A DNA stretch of 64,000 nucleotides from Hybos culiciformis. Its lineage: Eukaryota; Arthropoda; Insecta; Diptera; Hybotidae. Numbering within the stretch: position 1 is the first letter of the stretch; the number at the start of each line of letters is the position of its first letter. Of this stretch, positions 1-12,700 are shown one piece after another. A model generated the notes under the pieces. That model saw only the letters and a list, made by a program, of their open reading frames with translations. It did not search any database and had not been told where the DNA came from. Made by a program: the position numbers and the translations under genes. The DNA lies in the NCBI GenBank assembly GCA_964007475.1, contig OZ023274.1, positions 74,101,303 through 74,165,302 on the forward strand. Reading direction: 5' to 3'.

Positions 1-306
1 TTCATTATATAAATTAAAGTTCCCGAAGTATCCATTTCAAAACTTATTTCTACAAAAATTATTATTAATATTATAATATTAATATTAAAATAATATTCAT
101 TCATAACATAACATTAATAACTGTTTTTAAGTATTTCTTAGCCTTTTTCCATATAATAAAATGATTCATCAAACTGTTTGCTTTCCATGAAATGTTCATC
201 CGTCCGAATTAACAATAACACAAGACCCCGATTCCAATTGGGGTATGGATTTCGTCGCTATATTTATGTATGGAATATTGGTATATGAATAAATGTTATT
301 GTATTG

Positions 307-308
<2 letters not shown>

Positions 309-350
<42 letters not shown>
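309..350. repeat. (AT)n microsatellite
   Basis: An uninterrupted AT dinucleotide run of about 42 bases lies just before a foldback repeat. Confidence 0.95.
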
Positions 351-353
<3 letters not shown>

Positions 354-365
354 GAAGGCACCGAA

Positions 366-566
366 AATAGTAGATTACAAGACATGTTAAGAAAATTTTT
401 TATTACAACGAGTTGTGTATACACAAAAAAACATTGACACGCGTCAATACTTATATCACGAGACCGTTAGGTCGAGTGATATAATATTGACAAGTGTCCA
501 TGTGTTTTTGTGTATATACACAACGAGCTTTATAACAAATTTTATTAACATGTCTTGTATACTGTT
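366..566. repeat. Foldback inverted repeat (MITE-like)
   Basis: Two arms of roughly 85-90 bp are imperfect reverse complements. The left arm starts near TACAAGACATGTTAA (376) and passes through GTTGTGTATACACAA. The right arm carries ACACAAAAACACATGG-like sequence in reverse and ends TTAACATGTCTTGTA (559). The centre, near ATCACGAGACCGTTAGG, is short, so the whole unit can fold into one long hairpin. No coding content. A clear target-site duplication was not found, so the element class is open. Confidence 0.75.
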
Positions 567-3500
567 TTAATGTGCATGTGAGAGGTAGTTGCAATCAATA
601 CATTTGCAATGCAAAAAATAAACAAAAGTTCAAAATGAAGAAAGTAAATAAAATTGAAGTGTGTAAATAAAATTTTCTTAAATAAATAATTGACGCATTT
701 AATATACCTACCATTTACCGAGCTAAATTTACGATTGTAAATACAACTTACTGATCACATGCACATTAAAATATTTTTAACATCTGGTTTTGACAAAAGT
801 ATCATAAAAATAAATTATCTTAAAACGAAATGTTGATTTAAGATATGAGATATTATTCTATATTTTTAAACTCAAAATTGTGAGTTCTTTTTTCTCTAAA
901 AAAAAAAAAAAGAAGAGAATAATATACAACTTTCCAAACAACACAGCATGAAGTTCATTTAAAGTTTAATAAAAAATAAATAAATAAAAAATGTGGAATT
1001 TAAAAAGAAAGAGTTTAATTCGTTACCGTTATTTAATTTTTTTTTTTCCTTTATTTAAAAATAACGATGTGATTAAAATATTATGAATTTCTGGTAGAAG
1101 TTGAAAGTATATTATAACTATTATTTATTTTTCATAAGACTTGTTTTCAGAACATTTTATTAATGCGATTAATGTGTGTTGATTTTGTGTTGTCGAATAA
1201 AAATTTTAAAATAATTTTGAATTTAAAATAAAAAAAAAAAATAATGATTTTTTTTCTATTTAACTAACCATTATATTATGTTTTATGTATACATTGTACA
1301 TTGTTAATATTTCATTAATAAATTTATGAAAATTCAATAAAAATATTTGAAATACATATATGTGAATATTTTCTATTTAAAAAATTAATTATCACTTATT
1401 TAATCAGATTAGCAAATTTCTTATTTATTATTTTGGCGTGCACATTATTATAAAATCGTATATTGGGAACATTGAAATTGAAATAAAATATTATATGGCC
1501 ACAATTAAAGTGTTAAAAAGTATTATTGAAATTTATGTTCGAAAACAATTAAATAATTTTGCTTTTGTACATTGAAACTTTTTAAATAATTTTACATATT
1601 ATATTGCATACATACATACATAATATGAGTACTGATGGGCATTATAACTTCCTATAAAATAAATTGTGTGCCAGAAATTTTTTTTTAATGTCCAAGTATG
1701 GTGTCCAGATACAATTTAATATACGTTGGTATTACAATATGAACATATTGAACGATAATTAAATTTATATTTTATTTGTTCACTTTTGAATTGAATGCGT
1801 TTTATGCATTGTATTATTTCATTTTCCACTTATTTTCTGACGAAAATTTTTTTTTATTTTTTTTTAAATTTTGAGCTTAAATTGTCGCCAGCTGTTGTAT
1901 AGTCGCTAAAATTTTAAACTCACAAGTTTATTTCCTTCGAACGTTAATCTTCTTATAAGTTATAAACTACATTTGTATAATTAAAGCAAAACCATGTTGA
2001 ACTGAACATTTTAAACACAGATAGTGCAACAAGTTTGAATTCAAAAGAGGCATATTTAACCTGTGGCTCCTTTAGATTTATTTTGTGGTTTCCAAACTAA
2101 ATAAATACCGTATAAATATTATATGTGTCAATTGAGAATTTCAACCACTAAAATTTGAGATATAGATTGTGAAGAATTAAGCAAAAAAAAATTAAAATAA
2201 ACTTGTCAGTTAAGTATAATTTAATAATGCATTTGTAGTATGTAATATGTTTATGTATGTATTATTAAATAAAATAAAATCACTATTATTTAGTTAAAAT
2301 TTTTATTTCATTGTGGCTCTTCCAAATTTTCAAATTGTCTCCTAAGCCGATTTTTATTGGACAGGCCTGTTATAAACTATACCTACTGATTAAGTTCTTG
2401 GGTTATTTTTGTAAGGGAAAGTACATCTTATTTAGTACAATGGAAAAATCTAAAATACATCTAATATCAATTTGAGAATAATTTTTGGTTTCAATTGGTT
2501 GACTTCTATTATTATTAAAAACAAATTAGATGCAAAAAAAAACTTTCGATACCATTCTACACTTTTTTTTAATTCAATGTTATCTTCTTGATGTTTTTAT
2601 TTTCTTTTTAATTTTTTATGTTTTATCAATTGCAAATTTAATTTGAAATGACAAATAGAAAACTTTCAGTATATACATATTAATTAGTATAGTACACATG
2701 TTCCCAACCCAATTTCATTTTTATTGCACTCATATATTTATTAACAATACAAAACATTAAACTACAAGCATAAAATTTCTTTATTTTTGTTTTAGGTATA
2801 CATACTTAAAAATTTTGATTGAAATCATTTTCAAATTCTCTTTCTTATGCAAATTTAATTTTTTTTTTCATATAATTTACCAATTGAAACGATAATTAAA
2901 GGTACATAATTTGAAAATAAAAAGACACAATTTTTTTTTGATCTATCCATCTACAATATATTTTGTGAGGGATCATCTTATAATAACGTTAACATAACAT
3001 TTAATTATGCTAATAATAATTTTTACAGAGTCTAACTTTGATAAAATTAGACTTACACTGGGTGATTTGTCAACTATATGTAATGGGCTTACTCTGCTAG
3101 GCTTTTGGAGGATAATATTTTAAAATAACCGAATATATAGAACATATTCGAATGTTCTATTCGTCTCATCAATATTTAGACACTTTGCTTAATAAATGGA
3201 CTTTATTGATGTTTTTTAAGGGTATTCGAAAAGAAACTAGAAAGAAAACAATACACACAAATTTTACAATCGTTGAATTCTTTATTATTTTTTTAAATAA
3301 TGATTTCAAAGAAAAATAAAGAAAATTATGATATAGATACTTAAAAGAGTTATAATGCGTTAAATTAATAACTATAGTAAAAATGTATATATGTATATAT
3401 ATATAATGATCATCATATATAGTTAAGTATATTCGGCTCTATAAGAAAGGAAATGGTGCATTAAAAATAGAATGGTGCAATAAATGAAATAATATTTTGG

Positions 3501-6500
3501 TGTCATATGATTTAATGTTATGTTATGGAATGGCTTAGAGTCAAGTAATGTTGCCAACAAACTTTAAATGCGTACATCGTATATCATCTTTGTACACGTA
3601 TTTAGAACCGAATATTCTACATTTTTAATAGTTTCACACTTTTACAACTTCACGTATTTACTAAGCATTTATAAATTAAATAATTTCTTCTGATTATTTA
3701 TTTATTATTTATAAAAGCATTTTTATAAAAAAAAAAATTGTAGGTGCTAAATGAACATAATTTTATTAAGGTTTTTATGTTTTTTTTTTCAGCTTCAAAA
3801 TATGCCTCAATAATCATAAGTGAAGTAAAATTTAATTTTTTTTAGAACATTCTACAAACATCATAATCTTCATTCATTAAATCTATGTGTGTAGTATTGT
3901 TTACCATAGTAAATAATGATCCGTTAATTAATTAGAACTTATTTTACTGAAGTTTCTATATATATGAAAACAGTACAGTTGGGTTGTACTAAATGCGAGC
4001 CCATTAAATTAAATAACAGTGATACAATAACAATTACTGTTATTTAAATTATTGATTTTACTTTCCTATTCTAAAAAAAATTCATTATACCAAATAAAAT
4101 GAGTTACTTGTGTTTACATCGTTTTCTTTTTGTTTCTTAAAGCTATATTTATATTTACAAACATTTCGTTATTATTATTGTTTTTTTTTTTTCCTCGTTA
4201 TTTTTATCAAATTTAGGTCTTCATGGGAATATTAATTTTTTTTGTTTTTTTACTTATACTTTCTTTACAAACGCGAAGAAGAAGAAGAAAAAAAATTTGA
4301 CCATTTCGTGTTAATATTAATATAATTTGCATAAATTCATTTGTTTTTTTCACATTTTTAAAATTATTGTCATTCTCATTTATTATTTAAGATTCCACTC
4401 AAAATGATGGAAAAATTAAATTTAACATATGCAATTTTTTTACTCTGAATCACTTACACAGCACAGGTCAAGATATAAATTAAATGTGTATGGAAAGAAA
4501 GTTAAATTTATAATGAAAAAAATGAACTGAATCTGTTGATATATGAATTTAATAAGAAACTAAAATACTTGTTAAGGTTGAAAACTTATATTAAAATTTC
4601 TGAAGTTGCTGAAGAAAAGTTTAAAGGCCGGAAAATGTCAATGTAACAACTTTTTGTTCTTCTGTATTTGGAAAAACATACTTGCCAAATTTATAATATC
4701 GTTTAGCTTTAGGTGATAACATTTTTAACCACAGTCTAACTAATTATTCAGTTAATATTAAGATTTGGCAAAATAGGTTCCGATATCTGAACTTATTGTC
4801 ATTATTCAAAATCATGTATGCTTTTAGGATAAATAATATATTATGTTTATACTATTTCATTATATCATTTTATTTGTTTTATATGTATATTTGATTTCAG
4901 CTGTTGGGTGACCTATTGATATCATTATTTTATACACTGATTAGTTCAAATTTAAATTAAATGTTATATTTACAAAATTATGTTAATCGTGTATGTACAT
5001 AATGAATTACGCTTCTTTAAGCAACTTCATATTATTAAATATATAATGTAATTTCAAATAAGCAAAATATATTATTGAAATTATAATAATTATTCCATTA
5101 TAGAAATTCTAAATAACATTGCATAATGCTTTATATAAATAAAAATTTCAATTCAGGATAAATTAAATTTATCTCTACTATTATATAATTATGCATAACT
5201 GAAAATTATAAATTTTTATAACAATGCTAAAATTTTTTATTTCAGTCATATAACAATTTGTACATTAATTCTTGAAATTTTCAACTCTGTTACTACAACT
5301 CTATTATGCATATACCTATGTTCTAATTCTCAAATGTCCGATAAAATTTGTTTCATTTTTACAGCATTAAGCAAGATGAATACTATGTTAAGTTCTATGA
5401 TTAGTTCAAGAAACATTTTTGAAAAATAAATAATGAAAAAAAAGAAATATTTAGGCCAATAATATACCAAAAATTATAAATATCATAGAGTGCACATTAG
5501 CATACATAATTATATAGTATACATATAATATATTTTAAAATAACAATTATTCAAATTAGAAAAAGTATTATAATCAAAATATAAATTAGAATAAATTTTG
5601 AATCAAAAAGATATACATAATTATGTATATGAAAATATTTTTCTTTAATGCATTTAAACTTAACTACCTCAAGTTCAAAAGTAATGTTTTTTTTTCATTT
5701 TATGCGCTGATAAGTTCCGCACAATACTAATTAGAAATCCACAACCTGCAAGTTTGAATACGAATAGTAATGTTAATATTAATGTTTTGCTTTAATTTAA
5801 TTTGGTTTTTTTAAGAAAATATCGCGAAGCATTCATTTTTAAATTTGGAGCTATCTAACATTTTTGGTATGAAACTAACATTTACCACCTAACTAAAGTT
5901 TTAACCTTTATTGATTTAAATTTAAAATATGTATTATAAAATTTTATTATGGACATTAATTGGCCTTAAATAATTTTAAGAAATCTTCTAAAAAATTTTT
6001 AATTTATTCTGATTGCGAGCACCTGGCAATGTTAATGATGATGATTATAAGCTTTTTTTGTACAAAAATTAAAATTAATTTATAAATTCTATATAACATT
6101 TTCCTAAATATGTTACCACTAAGTATGAGAGTACTTTAAATTGAAAAAATATTCTAATTGAAGATATTAATTAAAAAGCAAAATAAATTTTTATATAAAA
6201 ATAAGTTTTAATTTATTGTAGACTCATATCAAAACATGATATTTTTTACAAGATACGACAGACTTGATGAAGACAAGTTTCAAACATTTCCAGTAACAAC
6301 AATCAACATCTTAGGTATATAAAGAAACTGTTAAAACCATTAACTTTAATAATGTACTTTATAAAAAAAGTTTTGTGAATATTCTTTATAACATCTGCGG
6401 CTGAACTTTATAATGAAGTTCAAATTTATTTTATCAACATCTTGTTTTTTTCCTTCATGACGCTCAAATTTATTTTCTATATAAGTATACCTATTTAGTA

Positions 6501-8890
6501 TGAATACCAATTACTCCTCTATACGTTCGCCAGAACAATATTTATAACGATTATTTCTTCAACATTTTATTGTGATAATAACTTAGAAATTTTTATATTT
6601 AAAATTCAATGTAAGCATTAAAATTGAATGAAATAAAATATGGGTGCAATAATGCATTTTTTCAATTATTCTTGTATTCTCTTTTATCTCCACATTTTTC
6701 CTGTCATTCTTTTAAAAAAAGTCTCGACAGAATTAAGATTGATTTATTATAAATATCTAATTTTTTTTTTGTTAAGTTTATTGAATAAAATATTTAACAA
6801 AAAAAAAATAAATTAAATACACAATAATAAGATTTTATACTGACTTTGATATATATATGTATATAATAAAAAATATTTTTTCATAGAAAATTTAACAATT
6901 TTTTGATCCATTATGAAGGGCGTATTTTGGTCCAAAGATTAAAAAAAAAGGAGAAAAAAAAAACACAAAAAATTTTTAACAAAATTCTAGTAAATTACTT
7001 GGATAATTTATCATTAGTTTTTCTTTTTTTTTCTAATTTTAATTCTAATGATTGTTATAACATCTTTTTTTTTTTTTGGGGGAGAAATATTGTTACCATT
7101 AAAATTGTTACTATAAAAAGAAAAAAAACCTATATAAAGTCTAGACATTATTTTAGTAATTATGTGTGAGACACAAGTTCAAATATTAAAAGGTTAAGTA
7201 TTTTTTAGGCCCTTATTAAGTTGTCATAATGGTTTTTTGTACTTTTTTTTTTTTGGTTTTTATTATAAATTAAAACATGTTAAAAATTATTTACTTGACA
7301 TTGACATTATTTTCAGGACAATGAATAAAAATAAAAGAAAATTTTGAAGAAAAGCGAACATGATATTAGTTCATCTTTTCGGAAAAAAAAAATATTTATT
7401 TTTGTTTTGATAAATAGAAAATGTGGTGAGCGAAAAACTGTGAGCTTGCATTTGCACAAACGCCTATATAATTTTAAAATTCTAAAGTTTTGTTCATGTT
7501 CTGCCGTTATCGCGTGTGAATTCTCTACTGGGATATATTTTCAATATACATAATTACTTATCAGAAGAACAACTGTATTGATTGCATTATTTTATGAACT
7601 CTGGTTAGTACTTTGTTTCTCCACTACTAGTTCCATCGCAAATTTAACATTAAAAACTTTGAGTACTTCTAAGAGCTTAGAAAAAATATATATTTTTACA
7701 TATAATATATACAGAACACCAAACACTAAAGTAAATACATGCACGCAAAGAATAGTTCCTCAGACAACGTTTATATAAAATAATCAAAATTTGAATTTTA
7801 AATGCACATACATACATTTATGTATATTTAAATGTTGATGGATATTAACGAGCTTAACTTAAAAGAAATAAAATTGTTAGAAAGAAAATTATATACGTGA
7901 TTAAGACCCTCTTATAATTTTTGACCCATGATCTAATTTATCTAATTTATGATAGTATAATTTTTTCCAATTGTATAAAATAACAAAAATTGAATATTCT
8001 TGAATGCCTAATAGGGATTAAAGTATTCAGCTGCTAATCATATAGCAACATGTGTGGAATTTTATTCTAAATAGAAAATCATATTTGTACATTTTGATAG
8101 ACACATGTCACCGAATATCCTCTAGGAATATTATTCAAATTGATAAAAAAGTATATATATATGTATGTATTTGTATGTAGAGCTTTTTTACTTCATTGTA
8201 CGTTGTACCAAATTGAAATTAAAAGGATAGTTGTCTTGGTTTAATAAATTTTATGAAATAGTTTCACACACAAGAGTGAAATCCTAGGAAATTGGAAAAA
8301 AATGGAATAAATTGCATCATATCTGTATATTTCGTTGTGAACATTAATATCTTTAACTGAATTTTGTATGAAAAAGGGCTCAAAAATATAGTCAATTAGA
8401 TAAAAAATCTTTCGTATACCGTATTTAATATATATTCAAATTAATTGTCAAAATTAACTTGTATGTTCGAAATGATTAACATTCTATGTACAATTTCGAC
8501 TTCAACAACAATAATTATCAACTATGACATATATTACGATTTAAAATCAAGTATATCCGGATGTTCAATAAAAATCGAAAGCAAATATTATCTTAAACTT
8601 ATTTAATTCAATCCTGAAACTAAATTTATTTAAACCTATTTTTTATCGTTCAGTTTCATTTATAATTAATCTATCCGTACATGGGTTTTGCACCTCCAAA
8701 TCCGATATACATGCTGGGCGAATAATTCGCTCAGGAGGGTTACCAGAGCTAAGTCTGTTACCTCTTGGAGACAAGTTTCCTGTAGGGTTTAACTCCATGT
8801 TTTATAATCATAGATTTACAACGTTCCATGCGATTAGTTATAAGCCAAATGCAGGATCTGGTGCTGCTTCCCTTTTAGGTTGACCACATA

Positions 8891-9519
8891 TAGGGCATGC
8901 AAATTAACCGACTTTTGAAATTACCGGTAATTCGATAAAAAGTTTTCATGGAATCGATTAACCGGTAAATTACCGAATTTTTAAATACTATATTTTTAAT
9001 CTTTTTGAAGACATTTTTTTATTTACGTACTACTAAATAAAAAGGTTAATTATTTCAAATCAAGAATTTAATTCATCTATATTCAATTTGAATAGTTAGT
9101 ACATGAATAAATGTATTTAAAAAAATATAAAAATAAAAGTTATGCAGATTATTCACTCTTCTCATGCGATTAGAAAAAATTCGCAAAAACACATATTGTC
9201 CAATGTGGAATTATCTAGACTTGAACGAAATTAAGTACAGATTTGGCTGCCACCGAAAAAGCTCTTTCTGCTTCCACACTCGTCGGCCGAATAGTTTTTA
9301 GTTGATTGTAAACAGATGTTAATTCCTGATAAAAATCCATTTCTTTTCATTCGCATATTGTTCGAAAAATTAAAACATTATAGAATCGAATCATGTAATG
9401 TAATTTTATTTGCAAGTTTTACCGGTAAAAAAAAGTGTATTTACCGGTAATTCGGTAATGCTCTTAAGGCACAATTTACCGATTAACCGGTAAACCGTAA
9501 ACCGGTAATGCATGCCCTA
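8891..9519 (-). mobile_element. Decayed hAT-family element with 8-bp TSD
   Basis: The ends are TAGGGCATGC at 8891 and its complement GCATGCCCTA ending at 9519. They are flanked by perfect 8-bp direct repeats ACCACATA (8883-8890 and 9520-9527), the size expected for hAT insertions. Subterminal regions carry repeated ACCGGTAA-type palindromes. The interior encodes a broken hAT C-terminus on the minus strand (separate entry). At 629 bp it is far too short to be autonomous. It sits inside the LINE-like repeat and is therefore the younger insertion. Confidence 0.88.
9165..9300 (-). pseudogene. hAT transposase C-terminal remnant
   Basis: Minus-strand translation from about 9300 gives RPTSVEAERAFSVAAKSV, matching the conserved C-terminal dimerisation motif of hAT transposases (TS.E..FS). 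A stop at about 9215-9217 ends this frame. A shifted frame then gives NSTLDNMCFCEFFLIA, resembling the usual final helix of the same domain. The catalytic region is absent. It is a dead fragment carried inside the 629-bp element. Confidence 0.7.
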
Positions 9520-9760
9520 ACCACATATCTTCCTTACTCATCAGCGCTTGACCTGTTTCCCACTGGGGTTGGTTACCCAATCTTCCGCAGGTTGCTCAAG
9601 CCTCTGTCTTACCACGTGAAGGTTGAGTATCGGAATTGATCGTGAGAGGCTAATTGTTGCTAGCTGCAAGAACCAACATATATTCGCATCAACAATCCAT
9701 TACAAGACCAGCCCTATGCTCCAATGGGAGATAAATGGAATTAGTAGTAGTATTTTTCCT

Positions 9761-12700
9761 CATGGACAATTTTATTTTCTATATTTCTAAAAAAAAAAAA
9801 ATAATATAAAATACTCCTATCGACAAGTTTATCAAAATCCACCTATCAGCGGTTTCCTTTTTTTCTAAATTTTCTAAATTCTATATCAAAAAATTGAAAA
9901 ACATAAACATATAAATAATTTTTTTCAAAGAAATTTAAGTTAAAATCAATAAAACCAAAGTATATAATTTATGTATTAATGTCCAGCAGGACCGGACATA
10001 TAATTTTTTTGTTTGTCCTTATAGATTATTAAAAACTTTGAATTAAAGTATAAGTTTTATGTGATGGTATCAGAGTATAGAAACTGGTATTACTATTTAT
10101 TATTCTTTGGTGAATTATTATTGACATTACGTAGAGAAATTACATTTATTTCTGTGATGAATTAAGGTTCCGAATTAATGATGAATTCTTACTTTGACAA
10201 TGACAATCTTATATTTTTTTATAACGAAAAGTGAATAAATGAACCAGATTCTATATTTCGTTCTAATTTTTAATAATCTTGTCTTTCAATTTAAAATATA
10301 CATAAAGTTACCTAGAAAATTCTCAGTTTATTATCTGTAGGATATAACTAATTTAAAATTTTCTCATCCTGAAATGTTTTTGAATAAAAATTTTCACTTT
10401 TGAGTATAAAAGAAACATATACCTATATGCTTTAAATAAAATTAAATAAAATCTTTTAAAAGTCCTTGAAAATTATGTTAAGTTAATTTTAATTTTTTTT
10501 TTTTTTTTGAAATTATCTCTTTTATGTGCCTCTAGGGAAACATTTAGAACAACCTTTTCTTTTTTTTTTTATGTTCTAGTACTTTTTTTTTTAAATAAAA
10601 TTTTGAGCTTAATGGCTGTATGATTCAATAATAATTACTATAAATTAATAATTAAATTAATTTAATAAGTGTAAATGAAAGAGTTCAGAATCTTGAAAAC
10701 CATTTAAATTTAAAAAAAAAATTTATTATTAAATTTAATCAGCATATTAAATTTTTATAGATTTATCTATTATATAAATAAAAACTAAATGCTGTTCGTT
10801 GGAAAAGCTGCCCGGAAAATTGGAAAATTCGAGAAAAAGTTAATATGCTTTTTTCTATGAGATTTTTGTAATATTTCAAATCCAAAAAACTTATTAAAAT
10901 GGACTATTAACCGGCAGTTTAAATCAATAATTTAACTAAAAAATTTATTAATTATTAAAAACAGAAAATTTTTAAATACTTCAGTTGTAATCGTTTGAAC
11001 TCGAAATTCAAGTGAAAATTCTTTTTATTTGATTTTTATTTGAATGAATCATTTATTTGTTGTTGATGAAATATGATTTGAAGATAAAAAAAATCTCAAT
11101 CAGAAACAGGAACCAAAAGATTTGTATTGTATGGACAGAAAGTAAGAGTATGTATATAGATTTAATAAATATGTAAAATTAAAATAGATATATCTTTGAC
11201 AAAAAAAAAAACACTAATAAAAATATAGTGAAACAAAAATTAAAATTTCGAATGAAAGACTTTTGATTTATATTAAAAACTATGTTACCCTTAATCTAAT
11301 ATTATTTATGCTGTTGCCTGTTACTATAGTAATGCTCTTTAAAACTAAATACCAAAAATGTTTGTTATAAAGAAAACAATCTAATAAACTCTTGTTAGAT
11401 ATTAAAAAAATCCCCGCTCTAACTATAAATTTGAAACAATCTTTTTTAAAGAAATGCGCACACGTTCGTAATGCGCATTTTGTTTAAAAACAATTTTATT
11501 TTAATAAATTTTTCAAAGATATGCCAATACTTCAAATTCGTATAATATAAATTAGATTATTTTTGAGATTCAATTAGTAAAGTGCAAGATAGTAACATGT
11601 TTCGTTCTGTATAAATACCAAAAATAATATATATTATTATTATTATTATATTATATAATAAAAATTTAATTTTTAACACGTATCCTGATTTATAAAATTA
11701 AAATTAATGCGATGCATAATTTTCAGATTTCATTGATGCTAGCAGATTGAAATCCCGGTTTTTTTTTTAGTATACAGTTGCTACATCGAAATATTTAGAA
11801 GTTGCTCAATCGGTCCAGTTTTGACAACTTGACCAGTTATACAATCTCTATTTTATCAAACTAAACCACTTGTACAATTTTGGTTCAGTTGTACAATCTT
11901 TATTTTTCGAGACATCTTTTAGCTACAAATATCGTTTTGATTTATTAAAATTGGATATTGTAAAAGAGGTTTTCTACGAACAGTCTATTCCACTATAGTC
12001 TACGTATTGTATATGTGCACACAGTACACCATTATAACCGCAATTTATTCTACAATTTTTTATTCTTGAAAGTAGTAAATTAAAGTAATTTTTGATATTA
12101 TGTATATATCCGTAAGAGGATATCCGACCCAATAAATTCTCAACAGTTTCAGCAGTTTTTTTTTTTATTATTTTTTCAAGGAAGAAGAAAACTCCAAAAA
12201 AAATAAAATAAAAATAATGATGTTTAAATCAAAAGCAAATAAATATTTTTATTCCTATGATTAAGGTACACTTTTTATTCACCCATCAACAGCAGGATTT
12301 TCTTTTAAAAAGAAATCAAAATGTTAAATTAATAACAGTAGAAATAATAACACGGTAGGTAATAAAATATAAAAAATTTTAGTTTGCCAAAATTAAAAAA
12401 AAAAAAATGTAGCGCCGTATACCAGATTAAAATAAAATTAATTATTTAATTTTTTTAATTTATGCACAATTTTTTACAAAAAATTTAGAATTTTGAAAAC
12501 TTATTTAGGGTAAAGAATTTTTTACCCTGTGAACTATTAAAAATAAACTAGATCGTAGCTTTTAAATCAAAGCTATGGATCAAAATCTCCGAATTTCAAC
12601 TTCGGGTAGAATTAACCAAAATTTTCTTTTTATAATTTTTAGTTTAAAAATAAATATTTTATAATGAAAACATATTTGAAAAAATAGTAAGTCCGGTTTT

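Larger units (their letters stand above)
1..8679. other. AT-rich non-coding flank
   Basis: No reading frame here is convincing: the open frames are short, low-complexity (runs of K, F and N) and show no domain, splice pattern or conserved partner elsewhere in the window. The stretch is dominated by A/T homopolymers and short CATA/TATG repeats. It contains the (AT)n tract and foldback repeat listed separately. It may be intergenic DNA or a long intron of a gene outside the window; the sequence does not decide. Confidence 0.6.
8680..9760. repeat. LINE-like interspersed repeat, interrupted
   Basis: The two halves, about 8680-8890 and 9528-9760, are more GC-rich than their surroundings and become contiguous when the inserted element at 8891-9519 and one copy of its target duplication are removed. 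The right half runs to a GGAATTAGTAGTAGTA tail, reminiscent of the simple 3' tails of non-LTR retrotransposons. There is no open frame, so it would be a 3'-untranslated or decayed copy. The LINE assignment rests on general resemblance only. Confidence 0.4.

Noticed and set aside
6903..7778. Three short plus-strand reading frames of 66-88 codons
   Set aside because: Low-complexity K/F/N-rich frames in AT-rich DNA, with poor starts, no splice context and no similarity to anything recognised.
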